From Syngnathus acus (taxonomy: Eukaryota > Chordata > Actinopteri > Syngnathiformes > Syngnathidae): a stretch of DNA of 64,000 nucleotides. The notes under the pieces are model-generated. The model saw only the letters and a program-made list of their open reading frames with translations, was not told the origin of the DNA and did not search any database. Position 1 is the first letter of the stretch, and each line of letters opens with the position of its first letter. Positions 1 to 12,164 of the stretch are shown piece after piece. A program made the position numbers and the translations under genes. The DNA lies in the NCBI RefSeq assembly GCF_901709675.1, contig NC_051104.1, positions 7,258,501 through 7,322,500 on the forward strand. Direction: 5' to 3'.

Positions 1-645
1 TGTTCCTCTCCCCCTTGTTCTTCCTCACACACCCCACCCACAATGCCTCACTACTTGTTTCTTCTTCCTTCCATCTTCTTAATCAAAGTCTTCTCTGTAT
101 TTTCCTTCCTTAGCAATTTGTTGTGTGCCCTTATTATTGGTGCTTCACTCCCCTCCCTGAAGGACATTTACACCTCCCATCTCACCCGCAAGGCGACCAC
201 GATTGTGAGTGATGTGAGTCACCCCGCTCACTCTTTGTTTGATCTTCTGCCCTCTGGGAAGAGGTACAGGAGCCTGCGCTCCCTCCCGCACCACCAGACT
301 CACCAACAGCTTCGTACTCCAGGCTGTTAGGATCCTGAACTCTCTCCCCCCTTCTGCGGAGCGTCCTGTACTTTTGCGCTCTATTCTGACTGTCTGCTGT
401 ATGCACACTTGCTCCATTTTAGCTCCTCTTATTTATTATGTTATTTGTTTATTTATTATTTATTCATCACTCTTATTTATTCATAGTTTGTGCCTTCTTG
501 TTTTTATTTTTTTGTGTTGTTTACTTGTATGTGTATTGTGTACTATGTCTTGTCACCGTGGGATAGTGGGAACGTCATTTCGATTTCTTTGTGTGTCTTG
601 GCATGTGAAGAAATTGACAATAAAGCAGACTTTGACTTTACTTCT
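1..645 (+). mobile_element. Truncated non-LTR retrotransposon (LINE) 3' end, L2/CR1-like
   Basis: Positions about 180-400 encode the C-terminal tail typical of fish LINE reverse-transcriptase ORFs: KATTIVSDVSHPAHSLFDLL, PSGKRYRSLR, then TTRLTNSFVLQAVRILNSLP. The last part is in another frame, so there is a frameshift at about 270-290 and the copy is dead. After the stop comes a T/A-rich 3' UTR and an end resembling GAAATTGACAATAAAGC followed by TTTGACTTTACTT at about 610-645, the usual 3' terminus of such elements. The 5' part is outside the window or missing. Family is inferred from recalled consensus words. Confidence 0.8.
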
Positions 646-1476
646 TATAGCGCTTTAAGGAGACCGCACACAACAAACAATCCAGGCAACCACTCATCTA
701 AATTATAAAAGCGCTACTCTACTAAGCAATGACTGTATGCACATTGATCCACTTTCCCTCTTCACCAAATCCCTCTTCCTTTTGCTGCTTTATCCCCTCC
801 TCTCACACTTTGCTTATCTAACGCCTCTTCTTCCTGCTTCATCTTCACCCGTTTCCTACTTCCTTTATCCTTCCTCCCCTTATCTACTTAATCTACCACC
901 TTCCTTTACTCCCATCATCTATCAGGGCTTTGGGAGTTTGGTGTCCTCACTTCTACTCTGCAGCTGTCATGGCACCCGTAACAGTGTTGACAGCAGTCAC
1001 ATACACACACCCTCACTTTAAAAAAAAAAAAAAAATGTTACGCCGATTACATTGATTGTATGTACACGCATTGGTGCACATGCAAAAATAGCCCCTGCCT
1101 TCACTCAAGGCATTACTCGAGTCTAAATTGCTCCTAACTCATTTAGCACTCCATGCAAGCTCAGCTAGATCCAATTATTGGAAAAGAAAGACTGGAGTTG
1201 GAGTAGGCAGTCAGTTAACCTCGTGGCACAGAGAAATGTAACACGTTCTGTAGTTACAATTCAATTAGATTAAGCAGAGCGAGAGATTGTAATGGCTTGA
1301 CAAAAAGCACAACTGGAGAATTTCAAGCCAATTTTGTGCAGCGCAGGTAAACTTACACACTGGTGTCAAAACTAAATGCATGACCAGTATTTCCTTCTGA
1401 ATCACAATAAAGGTGCCTAAGATCCTTTGATCAGATTCTTGAGATGATTTTTTATCATCTTACATTCATAACCCAA

Positions 1477-1588
1477 GGTTATTGACACTTGGCTCATCAA
1501 GACAGGATAACCTGATCAGCTTTCCTCTTATCGGTTATTGACACTTGGCTCATCAAGACAAGACGACCCGAGCAGCTTTCCTCTTCAG
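1477..1588. repeat. 56-bp tandem duplication, two copies
   Basis: Copies 1477-1532 and 1533-1588 both begin GGTTATTGACACTTGGCTCA and both contain CAGCTTTCCTCTT. The first 28 bases are identical and the middles differ at a few positions. No function is apparent. Confidence 0.9.
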
Positions 1589-1690
1589 TGTGCTCTGCGT
1601 CGTCACTCATCGATATTTCCTCGGATATTTCCCCAAGGCGTATTCCGAGAAATATAAATCTATGTTTACCTGAGATTTCCGAATGCATCA

Positions 1691-1710
1691 ATCCAATCCA
1701 ATCCAATCCA
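1691..1710. repeat. (ATCCA)4 microsatellite
   Basis: Four perfect pentanucleotide units within the intron, about 50 bp beyond the donor of exon K. Confidence 0.9.
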
Positions 1711-1761
1711 ATTTCAAATATTGTAGTGCGTGACACATTTCACTGTGAAAGAAAATCTTAC

Positions 1762-2062
1762 CTGGGGTCTTTTTGAATGGAGTCAACGGAAGGTGAGCGC
1801 TGCAAGGTCCCTTCCGGCGGCAAGGCCGGCCCAGATTTGCTGTAAGGTGATTCCACCACCGAGGGGCAGTACTGCAGGGTGCGGTAAGGGTCGGCCACGT
1901 AGGGGTCCGAGCCGTACATGTCCCCTCCTCCCCCGCTTGTTGTGTAGCCCGGTCCCACCGTGGCATAGTTGTTGGTCCCGCCACGGCTGTAGTTTCCCGT
2001 TCCGGTGCCGTGACTCCCTGTTCGCTGCAAAGGGGTGGAGTCGACACCAGGGGAGGAGGGAG
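1762..2062 (-). CDS. ctnnd2: ctnnd2 exon [15 protein letters not shown]...SIQKDPR, last exon before the armadillo repeats
   Basis: Acceptor AG is at 2064-2063 and donor GT at 1761-1760 (CCCAG|GTAAGA). Phase 1 in, phase 2 out, 301 bp. It starts [17 protein letters not shown], passes a Gly/Tyr-rich stretch, then [35 protein letters not shown] and VDSIQKDP. This matches mammalian CTNND2 just before the first armadillo repeat (EFGWRDPELP), which must be encoded left of the window. Compared with the mammalian CPSVESP there is an extra valine, consistent with an in-frame GTG duplication near 1853-1858. The central part is more diverged and glycine-enriched. Confidence 0.96.
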
Positions 2063-2743
2063 CTATGGCGGGAAAGTAGGGACAAAGGACATAACTTAGG
2101 ACATGCTCATGGAGACGGTGGGAGAAGTCTACATGGACAGTCGGTGAGATGGAGAGCAAAGTAGAAGAGAGCAAAGGATAGGGACAAACAGGCATGTCTC
2201 CATATGGATTGATAAATATTGGCCACATGCCCAGGATTAACAACAAGACCAATGTTTACCGCGGGGATTGGAGAGAGGGAGAGAGACAGGGAATGACAAA
2301 TATTGTGCAAAAATCATTTAAACAACTGCTACGAAGAATTGCACTCACATTTCAAGACGTTTTCAGGAACATTTTTAAATAGATAATAAACCCCACTTGA
2401 AAACTGGCACTGTTTCCTTCTTGTTATGTAGCAGGAGAACAACTGGATAAACTTTTATACGCCCAAATAATGAGACATCTGCTCGCGAGCGGTAACGACT
2501 GAAAAGCATAAAAACCAAATGCAAAAACACCAAGCTTTATGTGCTTAGCCAGAGATGGGAATTGAATGGGGAATTGCTTGGTGATGTAAGCATTCTGCTG
2601 GGCCACTGGAGCTGTCACCTTCCTTTGCTCCTGTGTGGGAGCAAAGCAGTGGCGATATATCAAGGTGTTAATGTGAGTCTGGGGGCCTTGTTTCTCTGGC
2701 TGTAAAAACACTCGGAGAAATAGCGAGTGCATGTGTGTGGCCG

Positions 2744-2756
2744 TGTCTGTGTGTGT

Positions 2757-2799
<43 letters not shown>
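2744..2799. repeat. (GT)n microsatellite
   Basis: Near-perfect dinucleotide tract with one C interruption; pure from 2762 to 2799. Confidence 0.95.
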
Positions 2800-2801
<2 letters not shown>

Positions 2802-4418
2802 GGCTGATCCATCTCATTTGTCATTAGAAGCAAGGTAGACAACAAGAAAAAAAAACACACACAAATGTGCACACATGCAAAGGGACACTTAAATGCGATC
2901 TTCAAAGACTATGCGATAAATCACAAAGGGGATCAATGAGAGGGTCGTGATTGACTGGAGCTTTAACACAATCCAATCAGACTCCTATTAAAGGAGGATT
3001 AGCCTTTAAAAATTGAACTTGAATTAGAAATCAGTCAACGCGGCAGACGTGAATAAACAATTCCTGATCACACCTGTTCATTGTAAAGTGATCTGTCATG
3101 TATTGAAAATTCAGATTCATTCCAGTGAATTTTGTATTTGGTGTCTTAAAGAAGGAGACATTTGTAAAATAATATGAATGAAACATAATGATATATCAAT
3201 TGTGATGATGTTTTCACCGACAATTTGTAATACATCGGTTCAAATAACGTTTGAAACCAGATCATAAAAGACTATTGTGAAGAAAAGTCAAGAACAAAGG
3301 CAGCTTCAGCAGAACTAATGAAGCGGAACACAAACAAGTGCAGGACACAAGATTGTTGAGTGACCACCTGTCAGTTGACTGGAAGGTTATTTGCTGGAAA
3401 ACATCCGACATACCGGAACTCATCGGCTAAGAAACTGGTGTAATTAGTTACTTGCAGCTTTTCCCTTGTGGCTACGAGTCAGGCATATCTTTGAAAGAGA
3501 TGTTGTCTTAAGAAGATGACGATTAAACTAGGTCACATGGTCTAGGAGCAGGACAAGATTTTTTTTTTGGGGGTGTATTTACACTTTGCGGTATTATTCG
3601 AAAGACGTTCAATTGGCTTTGACTGTGTTTATGTGTTCCAACAAGACCTCAACTGATCTTCAAATGATAAGAATTCCGGTTTTTGTTTTGTAAGTCAAAG
3701 GGCGTCGCTAACTGCAAATGACTACATCCTCAATAGAGCACAACGACAGTATTAATTTCTCTCGCATTAAAAATAAGACAGCAAGTATCAAGGGGGGGAC
3801 GCAAAGCGGTGATGTACGACAACGCAATCCTAACAATATGCTTGCAGCTGCTTTGTAAAACCATCGTACATGTTGTTCCTGTCATGTCACAACATACTAA
3901 ATATTAACAGCATATTTTCCGATGCAGTTGCACAACAACAAGCATGTCAGCGCCGTTTCTAATCAAGTGACCGACCGGTAAGTGTACATACTCGGCTGTC
4001 TTAAGTGTTGGCCTCAGAGTACTTTGCTTGTTAGTGCTCTCTTGAGATGTGGCACACACTTGTTCCCTGTCATCACTCCCTCTAACTCACATACTCACCT
4101 GCTTAACACATCACAGCAACCCGTAATTACTGTTTTTCGATTGCTTGTATCAGGCAAGCGGGGGAGGGAGAAAAAACACCACGTTATGCGATAAAGGTAC
4201 ATCAAAAATAATAAGAGTTCTTCACATCAAGTTAAAATGTGAGGAAAAAAGCAAAGAAACTATAATCATGGAGAATTTGGGGTGGGCAAACGGCCAGTGA
4301 TAGCAATTCATCCAAGAAGGTTTACATTTCTAAAATCAAATAAAACCTCCGTGGGAAAGATCCAACGCTTGTAAATGAATAAATAGTTCATCGTCTATGG
4401 TCTCAAAGTCAGTTGGAA

Positions 4419-4470
4419 AAGTCTCCAGCTCACCGGCAACTATAATAACCAGCAGTATACTAAATGGATG
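4419..4470 (+). repeat. Degraded dispersed-repeat 3' tail (ATGGATG type)
   Basis: Words GTCTCCAGCTCACCGGCAAC and TATACTAAATGGATG resemble the 3' tail of a common fish repeat that ends in AGAAAATGGATGGATGG. Highly decayed; the family is not named with confidence. A second remnant is at 55241-55288. Confidence 0.45.
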
Positions 4471-5908
4471 AACAACTTTGATTGTTGTATAACATTTTTC
4501 ATGGCTTTAATATGGCCCACTGAGGACTTAATAAACTGAAATGACAACTGATACAAAAAGAAAAGCTTGGAATGCGTTGCAGTTTAAGAAAAAGGAAAGC
4601 GGTGTGGGGATGAAACGCTTGCAGAGCAGTGGCCAACCCAGAATAAGAGAGGGTAATGAAGCAGAGTTACTCCCATCAGAAACAAATCCTGCTCTTTTCT
4701 CCCCTTTTTAAATTGTCTCAGTGATGCGTCCGTCTTCTTGAACGTCTCATTAGTAGCCGGAGCTTTAGGCTAACACCAGCAGTGTTGGAGTAAAACTGCA
4801 CCTTCCAAGGGACTTGAAATAGGACAAATCTCCAAACAGGAAAAGTGATTGCTCGGGCAGGTGCAATGAAAGGAAATTAGATGACCAGCATTTTATGCCA
4901 ATTCAATAGTATAGTTTCACTTTGATCTAGATGGAAATAGTTCTTTGACATGACATTTTGTGGAATACTCAATCTTCTTATTTTGTTTCCTTTTCTTCAA
5001 CCTTAACAAAGCCGAGTGTGAAAGTGTCATTTGTCTTGGTAACGGTGTGTTCTGGCTGATAACTTGACCTTTGCCTGGCTAGGCCTGCCTGGAGGAAATC
5101 AGCATGGGGGGGCTTATTTAAAGATGCATACATGCTATTCCGTATATATATTAGAATGGTGTACCTTGACCTTTACAAAGAAATAATGTCTGTAAAAATG
5201 GGATGACTTTCACCGTAGAAAATAATATAAGTCGAAACCTTCACTCATACTTCAAAATGTGGAATGTTTGCTTCCCCTCACTTTGGTGTTAAGTAAACAA
5301 ATAACTAGCAGATTAGCGCCATTTTTTTGGTTTTTGACACAGTGATTCCAGCACCATTAGGCAGCGAGCTTAAGCGCCAGTGAGCTTAAAAAGAGCTGCA
5401 TGAAGAAGTATAAGATAGGCGGAAAGGAGTATAGAAGTTGAAGGGACTCAAACCACTTCTCAGAGCTTTTGGTATCCATCCTCCTTCTCACTTTCATCTC
5501 TGCCCGCATTTCTTTTTCCTCTACTCTGTCTATGTCACTCTATTTTCCCCTCATCGCTTTATTGCCTTTTTCTCTCCTTTCTTTCTTTCTCACCTCCCTC
5601 CAGATCCTTCCGTCTCCATCCTCGCCCCATCCATCTTACCCGCCTCATGCCTTTCAATCCCCAGCCCCTGCTCTTTTTTGAACTCCCTCTACGGTTCCTG
5701 TTTTTTTTCCCTTTATCCCGCCGTTCTCTCTTCATCATCTATTCATCCCATGTTTTTCTCGCCTTTCTTCACAATCACCCTCTGTCTCTCCATCGCGCCG
5801 CCTCTATTGTAGCAGGAGAAGACTCTGTGATCAGAGCCGAGGACATGTCCTTTCTCTCGACACGCTTCAACGCTCAGCACGATTACACAAAACCTCTCTC
5901 ACTCTCTG

Positions 5909-5933
5909 CCCCCCCCCCCCCCCCCCCCCCCCC
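5909..5933. repeat. C25 homopolymer followed by (CA)n
   Basis: Twenty-five consecutive C bases then CACACACA. It is a likely polymorphic and error-prone site. Confidence 0.95.
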
Positions 5934-6503
5934 ACACACACATTGGCTCACAACTTCTAAATATCAACGTGATTGACATGGTCTAAACATGTGTGCCCCT
6001 GGGGCATTTTTGTGTGCAGTGCATTGAGGTCATGCAGATATAACCTTGGCCACATCAGCGAAAGGTGAAGACACATAGGCCTGTGTGCACACAAACATGC
6101 ACACACACACACATGCTTGGCTATGGAGGAGAGGCAGGATTACTTTCTCCCTAGTTTAAATCCCTGGGAGTAGCTCCAGGGCCAACACATAGCTCTTGAT
6201 GTTCCAGAGCTAGAAGCAATGGCTGACACATACAGGCATACAGTATGGAGTGTTGCAGCTGTAGGACACTTGTCTATATGAGGCAAGTTCAATGTCCATG
6301 GAGAGGAAGGACAAAAGTGGAAGTCAGTGTTATTGTTTGTGTCTCTATGTATTGGGCTGACACCATTTATATATGAAATAGGGCATTCCAATTCATGATA
6401 CCGTACTTAGATAACTGGAAGTAATCAGAAAAAATGTTTTTAAAACATTTAAATGCGAAGAAAATTAGATCCGATTATTATTATTATTTTTTTTAGACAA
6501 CTG

Positions 6504-6633
6504 CACATAAAGAGGTCCGTGATTATCTGCAAACCATGCAGAACTCGCTGCAGTGGTGGGCCTGGAAGCAAGGATATGCATCAATGTTTGGCCAAGTTGT
6601 GCAAATACTATTACCTGGCTGCCTCAGTGGCAA
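6504..6633. repeat. Unidentified dispersed repeat, copy 1
   Basis: About 130 bp sharing ordered words with 45410-45549 on the same strand: GTGATTATCTGCAAAC, CATGCA-AAC, GTGGTGGGC, TTGGCC-AGTTGTGCAAA, TTACCTGGCTG and CAGTGGCA. Flanks are unrelated, so it is dispersed rather than a segmental duplication. Family unknown to me. Confidence 0.7.
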
Positions 6634-8540
6634 GCAGACAGAGTATGAACCGTCCATTGCTGGTGATCATAGATTATTGCAAAGCATTTCTGCCTATTTT
6701 TATTAGCATTATCATAAATCATTTTTGACATTTTCCTGAAATAGAGATTCTCTACTAGATGGTATAAATAGTGCTGGAGTTTTATTTAGTGCTCTCAATG
6801 ACTGGGGCAAACAATCTGGTCCAGGTTTTGTACAGGCTCTCACAGACTCTAAATAGGCTAGTCTTAGCGTCCAAGCTTTTATCACAAATCACCCAGCGAG
6901 CACACATCCAAAAACAAATATAAATACAGAAACTGATCTTTTAAGGTCGGGGGGGAAATCTATGTGAGTGCTTTTCCAGCTTGACTTTTTACTGTTATTT
7001 AAAAGACAGAGGGTCTATCAATAAACCAGCAGGATCAAGGGCCAAGCAGAAATTGATCCAAGCCAAAGGTATCTAATCACAGTTGGCCTGGAGACTGACA
7101 CAACAGTGACTGGGGAGCTGCTTTGGCTAAAGGCTCCAAAGATATTGCACCATCGCCCAAATGCATTTATCAGGATGAGAAAACACTACTTAGTGCTCAA
7201 CAAGATTTCGCAATACTGGAAAACCGTCAATAATGTATTCCAGAATCATATAAAATATTAAAATGCACGGTCAATACTGCATCCAATCGGGTACTTCACG
7301 ATGCTTTATAAGGTTATCAAAAAATACCACAGTTCACTCCCTTGTGAATGAAAAAGAATCCATGAAAACAGCAATAGATACAATGATTTTTATGTAACCT
7401 CTTTATTATATTTAGTGTGTTTGAAAGAAAAGTTTTATTTTTCTCAAGCAGAGGCATGGTTCTCTTATGCATGGAGCCAGCTCTGATCAGGGTTACTAAA
7501 ATATTTCCGTGTGCACACCATCCCTTTTTTGTTACCGTTCTTGCTCTCCAGGAAGGAAATCATTCTCTCCATTTAAGAGGTGCCATTAAATGTTCCTGCC
7601 TTCTGGCTAGAAGAAGCCAAATAAATGCACCATTTCCCTCCCAACTGTCTCCATCTTTATCACCCTCCTGTCCTCCTCCTTCCTCTGAAGATGAGCTCGT
7701 CCTTGCTCTCAACTCTCTTGCCTTAAAATGTTGTCAAATTGGATTCACTGGATTCTTTTGAATACCGTTTTTGGATTAAGAAGAACAGTCAAATGATTGA
7801 TTTTCATACAGAGGGGCTAATGAGATCTGTAAGACAACAAAAGGGATGTGAACGGCGGGAGCTTCCTGACTGCGCTGCTTGAAATCAAGGAAAACCCACC
7901 TTGCATGGAACGGCAAGCAACAAAGGCAACCCACATTCAAAATCAATTTGTATCATGTTAATGTAGCAAGCTGAGCAATAGGTCTTATGTTACACTGTTT
8001 GAGAGAGAAAAAGACAAAAGGGGAGAGCACGCCATAAACCATACTGATATCGCAACAAAGGAAACCATATGTGAAAGCAAAAGACGTTTCTATGTGGGAA
8101 TAATCTCTTGAAATAGGCCACATTAACCTGCGCTCCTCTGGGGCCTTGGCCTGGTTTAATCCACGAGCGAACACTGAAACAATGCCCACACACATACAAT
8201 GATAGATTTGTGTGAAAGAGAAGAAAGAGCATCCGAGGAAAGCTAAAGTTGGTCAGTAATCTCCTTGCTTTGAAAACAGAACAGAACATGATAGGGACGA
8301 GTATTCGGTTCACCTATCAAATCCAGTGGGTGCCATGATCAAGTACCTAGAGCACATCACCAAGAATGATAACAAATATGAGAGCCCACATTTCTTGAAT
8401 AAATGCCATCCACCATGCAGGGTTCCCAAGAATGCAACTTGGACAATTATTGACGGAATAGGGCTAAATTAGCCCTCTTTTCTTCCCATCATGAGTGATA
8501 ATTTGTCGACTGAATCCTTGCAGCTTAATCATGTGAGTCT

Positions 8541-8565
8541 GCCATTGCCAAGAAATGGCAATGGC
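8541..8565. other. Perfect hairpin, 10-bp stem and 5-base loop
   Basis: GCCATTGCCA, loop AGAAA, TGGCAATGGC. It stands in unique-looking intron DNA with no transcript evidence. Confidence 0.8.
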
Positions 8566-9653
8566 ACATAATTAATGACTTAGTCGTCACTGTATCAGCA
8601 CGGCTCTTTTATCAGTTCATTATGTGCAGTCGCTTATGTAATACAAATCCAATTTTGATGTTCTTATAGTCACGGAACATGCAATATTAAATTGTTCTCT
8701 TCTTAACTATGCTTTAGGCTTTGTTGTTTATCTACCAGCTAATGTATTTGAGTTTAAATTGAGTATGGAAACAATTGTTAGGCTGGGAAATTTTGGAGAG
8801 GCGTCTTATGAAGCTCAAGGGTTGTAATTAAAAGCACAGGCTCCTATTGATTTTTTTGGGCGTCTGTGCAAATTTCCTTTGTGTGTTTTCTTACAATCAT
8901 GCACTTATTGAATTAAAAGGCTTCTGAGGAAGAAAGTTCTATCGCTGCGAGACTGTCGTGAGAAGAGGAGCACACCCGATGAGCCATTAATGTTGAAGTG
9001 TACCTAGAAAGCAGGGCTATGTGCTTCAAGGTAATTCTCATCTCCACTTGGAGTGAGTGAAACTGATCAACTTCAATGCCGGTCTGGAGTGCCATATTTA
9101 TTACCATGGTTCTGACCCATATGCTAATGATAGCTATTAAGGCTAGGCTGGCTAATGACATCAAGGGAGCTGTGAACATGGCGGAACCGACTTGGGTGTT
9201 TTCATGTGGGTATGATAATGTTAATGGGATTAACACAGCGTACCTAAACCCGCACTGAGATAAGCGCAGTGAGGCCCTATTAAAAATACATTGGCAACAA
9301 TGGAGTTACAAAGGGAAGCTGAGGGAATGAAGACGTCTTAGAGTGAACGTGAGCTCGATCGTACGACGGAGTGTCGCTCCATCCCATTGAAAACGACTAC
9401 GTCAAATAAAAACTCTCTGACACTGTCAACAATGAGCAGTATCGTGTTTTATGGAAAGTCCATGCTGAGGAAGTTTGATTGATTATTTTACGGCATATAT
9501 TATTCAAGTAAAAAAAAATCTCATAATAAACTGGGGCAGCAAGGCTGAGACATCAACATTTAATATAACAAGATGAAACAAAACCTGAACAAATTGGGAT
9601 GCAAATGCACAACCTATGAAAAGTTTAAAGAGGCCAATGTAAAAACTGCCTAC

Positions 9654-9824
9654 CAGTGTTGTTGCGGTAGGGGCCAGTGTCGGGCCCTTGGCCCTGGCTG
9701 AGGCTCCTCATGGGACCCTTGTGGTAGACGCGTTCCTCATATATGGGGTCTATATGGTGCTCTGGGGACCCCAAGGGTCGGAGGGGCTCCTGGCTATGCT
9801 GACTACTGTAGGAGCCTCGAGAGC
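9654..9824 (-). CDS. ctnnd2: ctnnd2 exon [16 protein letters not shown] exon
   Basis: Acceptor AG is at 9826-9825 and donor GT at 9653-9652 (ACTG|GTAGGC). Phase 1 in, phase 1 out, 171 bp. It begins [18 protein letters not shown], then [18 protein letters not shown], then [19 protein letters not shown]. Mammalian CTNND2 has [37 protein letters not shown] and PMRSLSQSQGDP...GTYRTS, so identity is clear. No methionine lies near its start, so it is easily missed by open-frame scans. The frame is intact. Confidence 0.96.
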
Positions 9825-10386
9825 CTGGAGTGAAGAAAGGAAAGGGAAAAGTTGAAAAGTTGTAAAATCACCCTCTATATATCAGATTGATTTTAGAGTA
9901 GAGGAAGAAAACGGATTTCAGAAGGTCCATGAAAAAATATAACTATGGGATCATCAAGACCTTGAAGACTGAAGAGGGCCTTCAAATGTATTGTTATGAA
10001 GAGTAATAAGAAAAGGCATGAATAGGTTCAAATGTATCCCTTGTACTCCAAGACCTCACCAATTTTCACCATTTACATATTGATAAGGAGGTAATCAACA
10101 GCAGGCACCACGGTAGAAATGATGGATAATGAGCAGAAGGTAATAACAAAGAAAAAGAAAGAAGACTGTCACTGCTTTTCATTCTTTGCTGTTTGTCAGC
10201 AATAAAAATAACGAGAGGCCCTGTGTTTGGCACCAGGTCCAAAATCACAGGGCGGCCAAAACATTGACAGCGGGTGTTTGTTGATTACACTGGTGAACAA
10301 GCGGAAGACAAGGTCAGACGAAAAGATCAAAATAGGAGTCAAAAAATAACTGGGAGAAAAAGAAAATCTAAATTTATATACCCTTT

Positions 10387-10440
10387 CACACACACACACA
10401 GACGTACATATATATATACACACACACACACGCACACAGG
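10387..10440. repeat. Compound (CA)n-(TA)n-(CA)n microsatellite
   Basis: CA units, then an ACATATATATATA block, then a second CA block interrupted by CG. Confidence 0.9.
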
Positions 10441-12164
10441 AGAAAGCCACGGGTGAGAGTGAATGAGAAGGAACGAGAGCAAACGATGGTCCAGTGGAGC
10501 TATCGTGTCACATTAGCTCTCAGTCGATGGCGAGTTCAATGCAGAGGAGATTCTGGCCTCTGAGGAGGAGGAGGAACAAGCCCTCTTCCATGATTTAAAC
10601 CTCTAAGTATTATATCAATACATTTTGGATGATTCAGTGCCTTCGGCTTTGTACAGGTGCATGAAAGCAGTCTTGGATGAGTTTTGTGTGACGTAAATGA
10701 CAATTATGTTGGTTACCAAGATTCACCCTTACCATATCTTTAACCCTGACGGAATAAGCCACTAAGGAAAAGAATCCTTTCTGCCAATAAAGCCTTCATT
10801 AAAACATTTCATTCTTGCTTTAATGAGGAGAAAAACTGCTGGCAAGATCCATATTCATCTCAATACTATTGCAATTACGGAAGGCCCACAGACAGAACCA
10901 ACGTCTGTGCCTGCAAAGTGGTACTGTCGGCAATCGCATTGGTTTGAAAGATCAATTTTTGTTGTTTACATGTGTCTCGCATTAAAGACATTACATAGCA
11001 CAAGATGGAGAGATATTGAACAAAGAAAGAATATATCTGTGACATCCACTGAGTTGTGCTGCAATGACAGAGACGAGAAATCAGCGGGAAGGCTGTAAAA
11101 CGACCTAGATGAAGAGAGAAAGTGTCCGAATTTGCATGTTAGCAGCTAATAAAGAGTCAAGACACACCCACTTAACAGCATGACTCATCCAAGTTGGCTC
11201 CCTTCATCTTTGAAGTCTCTATCAATCGGTTTATATTTCTCGAATCATCTTTTTGTACTGACCTCTTTCTTCGAAGAGGGAAAAAGAAAAGAAGAAACAA
11301 ATGGTGCCGAAAATAGCCGTCCCATGATGTTTAATTCAGGAAAATAAGAATTATAAAATGTATGAATGAACATTGGCCCCTTTGTGATTTTTGTTGTGTG
11401 GAAATAATTCAAAGCAAATATTACATTAAATTTATTTGCAGTCTATTTGGTATTCTTTTCCAATTAGTTGAGTGACACAACACACTGTTCAAAATAGCCG
11501 CGTGGAAAAATAATATATATACGACGACCAAATGACAAGAAAGTGAGGAAACAAGGGTAGTTTATTTTTTTTCAATGACTCAAGTGTATATGTACTTCCA
11601 GCAAATGTCATGGTCAGTTAATTCTGAAATAGAGCAAAGCTTTATACTTGACCATGCAAAAGGATCATAACTGTGCCTCAGGCAACATCATTCAAAGTCA
11701 ACAATTGAAGTGTCGCTGCTACTACACATGAATGACTTTCTTTCCTCATCCCACTTTGCAATTTTCTATGAGTTACTAAGTCAAGATGGGAAGAATTAAT
11801 CAGTGGACTATTGTCATGATTCACTCGGAGTTGATTTTTTTTTCTCTCATTTGGCTCTTCAATGTGTCCCCTAGGCAACAAAGGAGTCAAGCAATTAGAA
11901 GCACTGGAGACTGTTCCCATACTTTGCCCTGCACCGTTTCTTTATCTTTACAATTTTCTGGATTGTGGCCCGTTCTCGTATTCCACGCTGCTCCTTGTCA
12001 GATGTTTTTTTTTTTTTTTCATTGTGTTGCTTGTTTTCCCTGCTAAGTTCTGGCCTTATTCTGGTATCCCTCCTTGCTGTACTCCATTCTCATTTGTCAC
12101 TTTCAGTTTCCACTATGGTGGGTCCTATTGTTCCAGCTTGTCAGTCGCGCTTTATGATTATTGC

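Larger units (their letters stand above)
1..1761 (-). other. ctnnd2 intron downstream of exon K (partial)
   Basis: Holds the LINE end (1-645), a pyrimidine-rich stretch (737-1018), an A-run (about 1020-1035), a 56-bp tandem duplication (1477-1588) and an (ATCCA)4 microsatellite (1691-1710). The next ctnnd2 exon, expected to encode EFGWRDPELPEV, is not present here and must lie to the left. Confidence 0.8.
2063..9653 (-). other. ctnnd2 intron J-K, 7.6 kb
   Basis: No exon recognised. Contains a (GT)n tract (2744-2799), a degraded GGATGG-tailed repeat remnant (4419-4470), a pyrimidine-rich segment (5438-5812) ending in a C25 run (5909-5933), one copy of an unknown dispersed repeat (6504-6633), a perfect 10-bp-stem hairpin (8541-8565) and a complex, stop-poor segment at 8910-9260. 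The rest is AT-rich unique-looking DNA. Confidence 0.85.

Noticed and set aside
145-417. Minus-strand open frames overlapping the left edge
   Set aside because: They are shadows of the LINE reverse-transcriptase tail on the + strand.
660-1760. Search for the first armadillo-repeat exon (EFGWRDPELPEV) left of exon K
   Set aside because: No matching peptide in any minus frame; it must lie beyond position 1.
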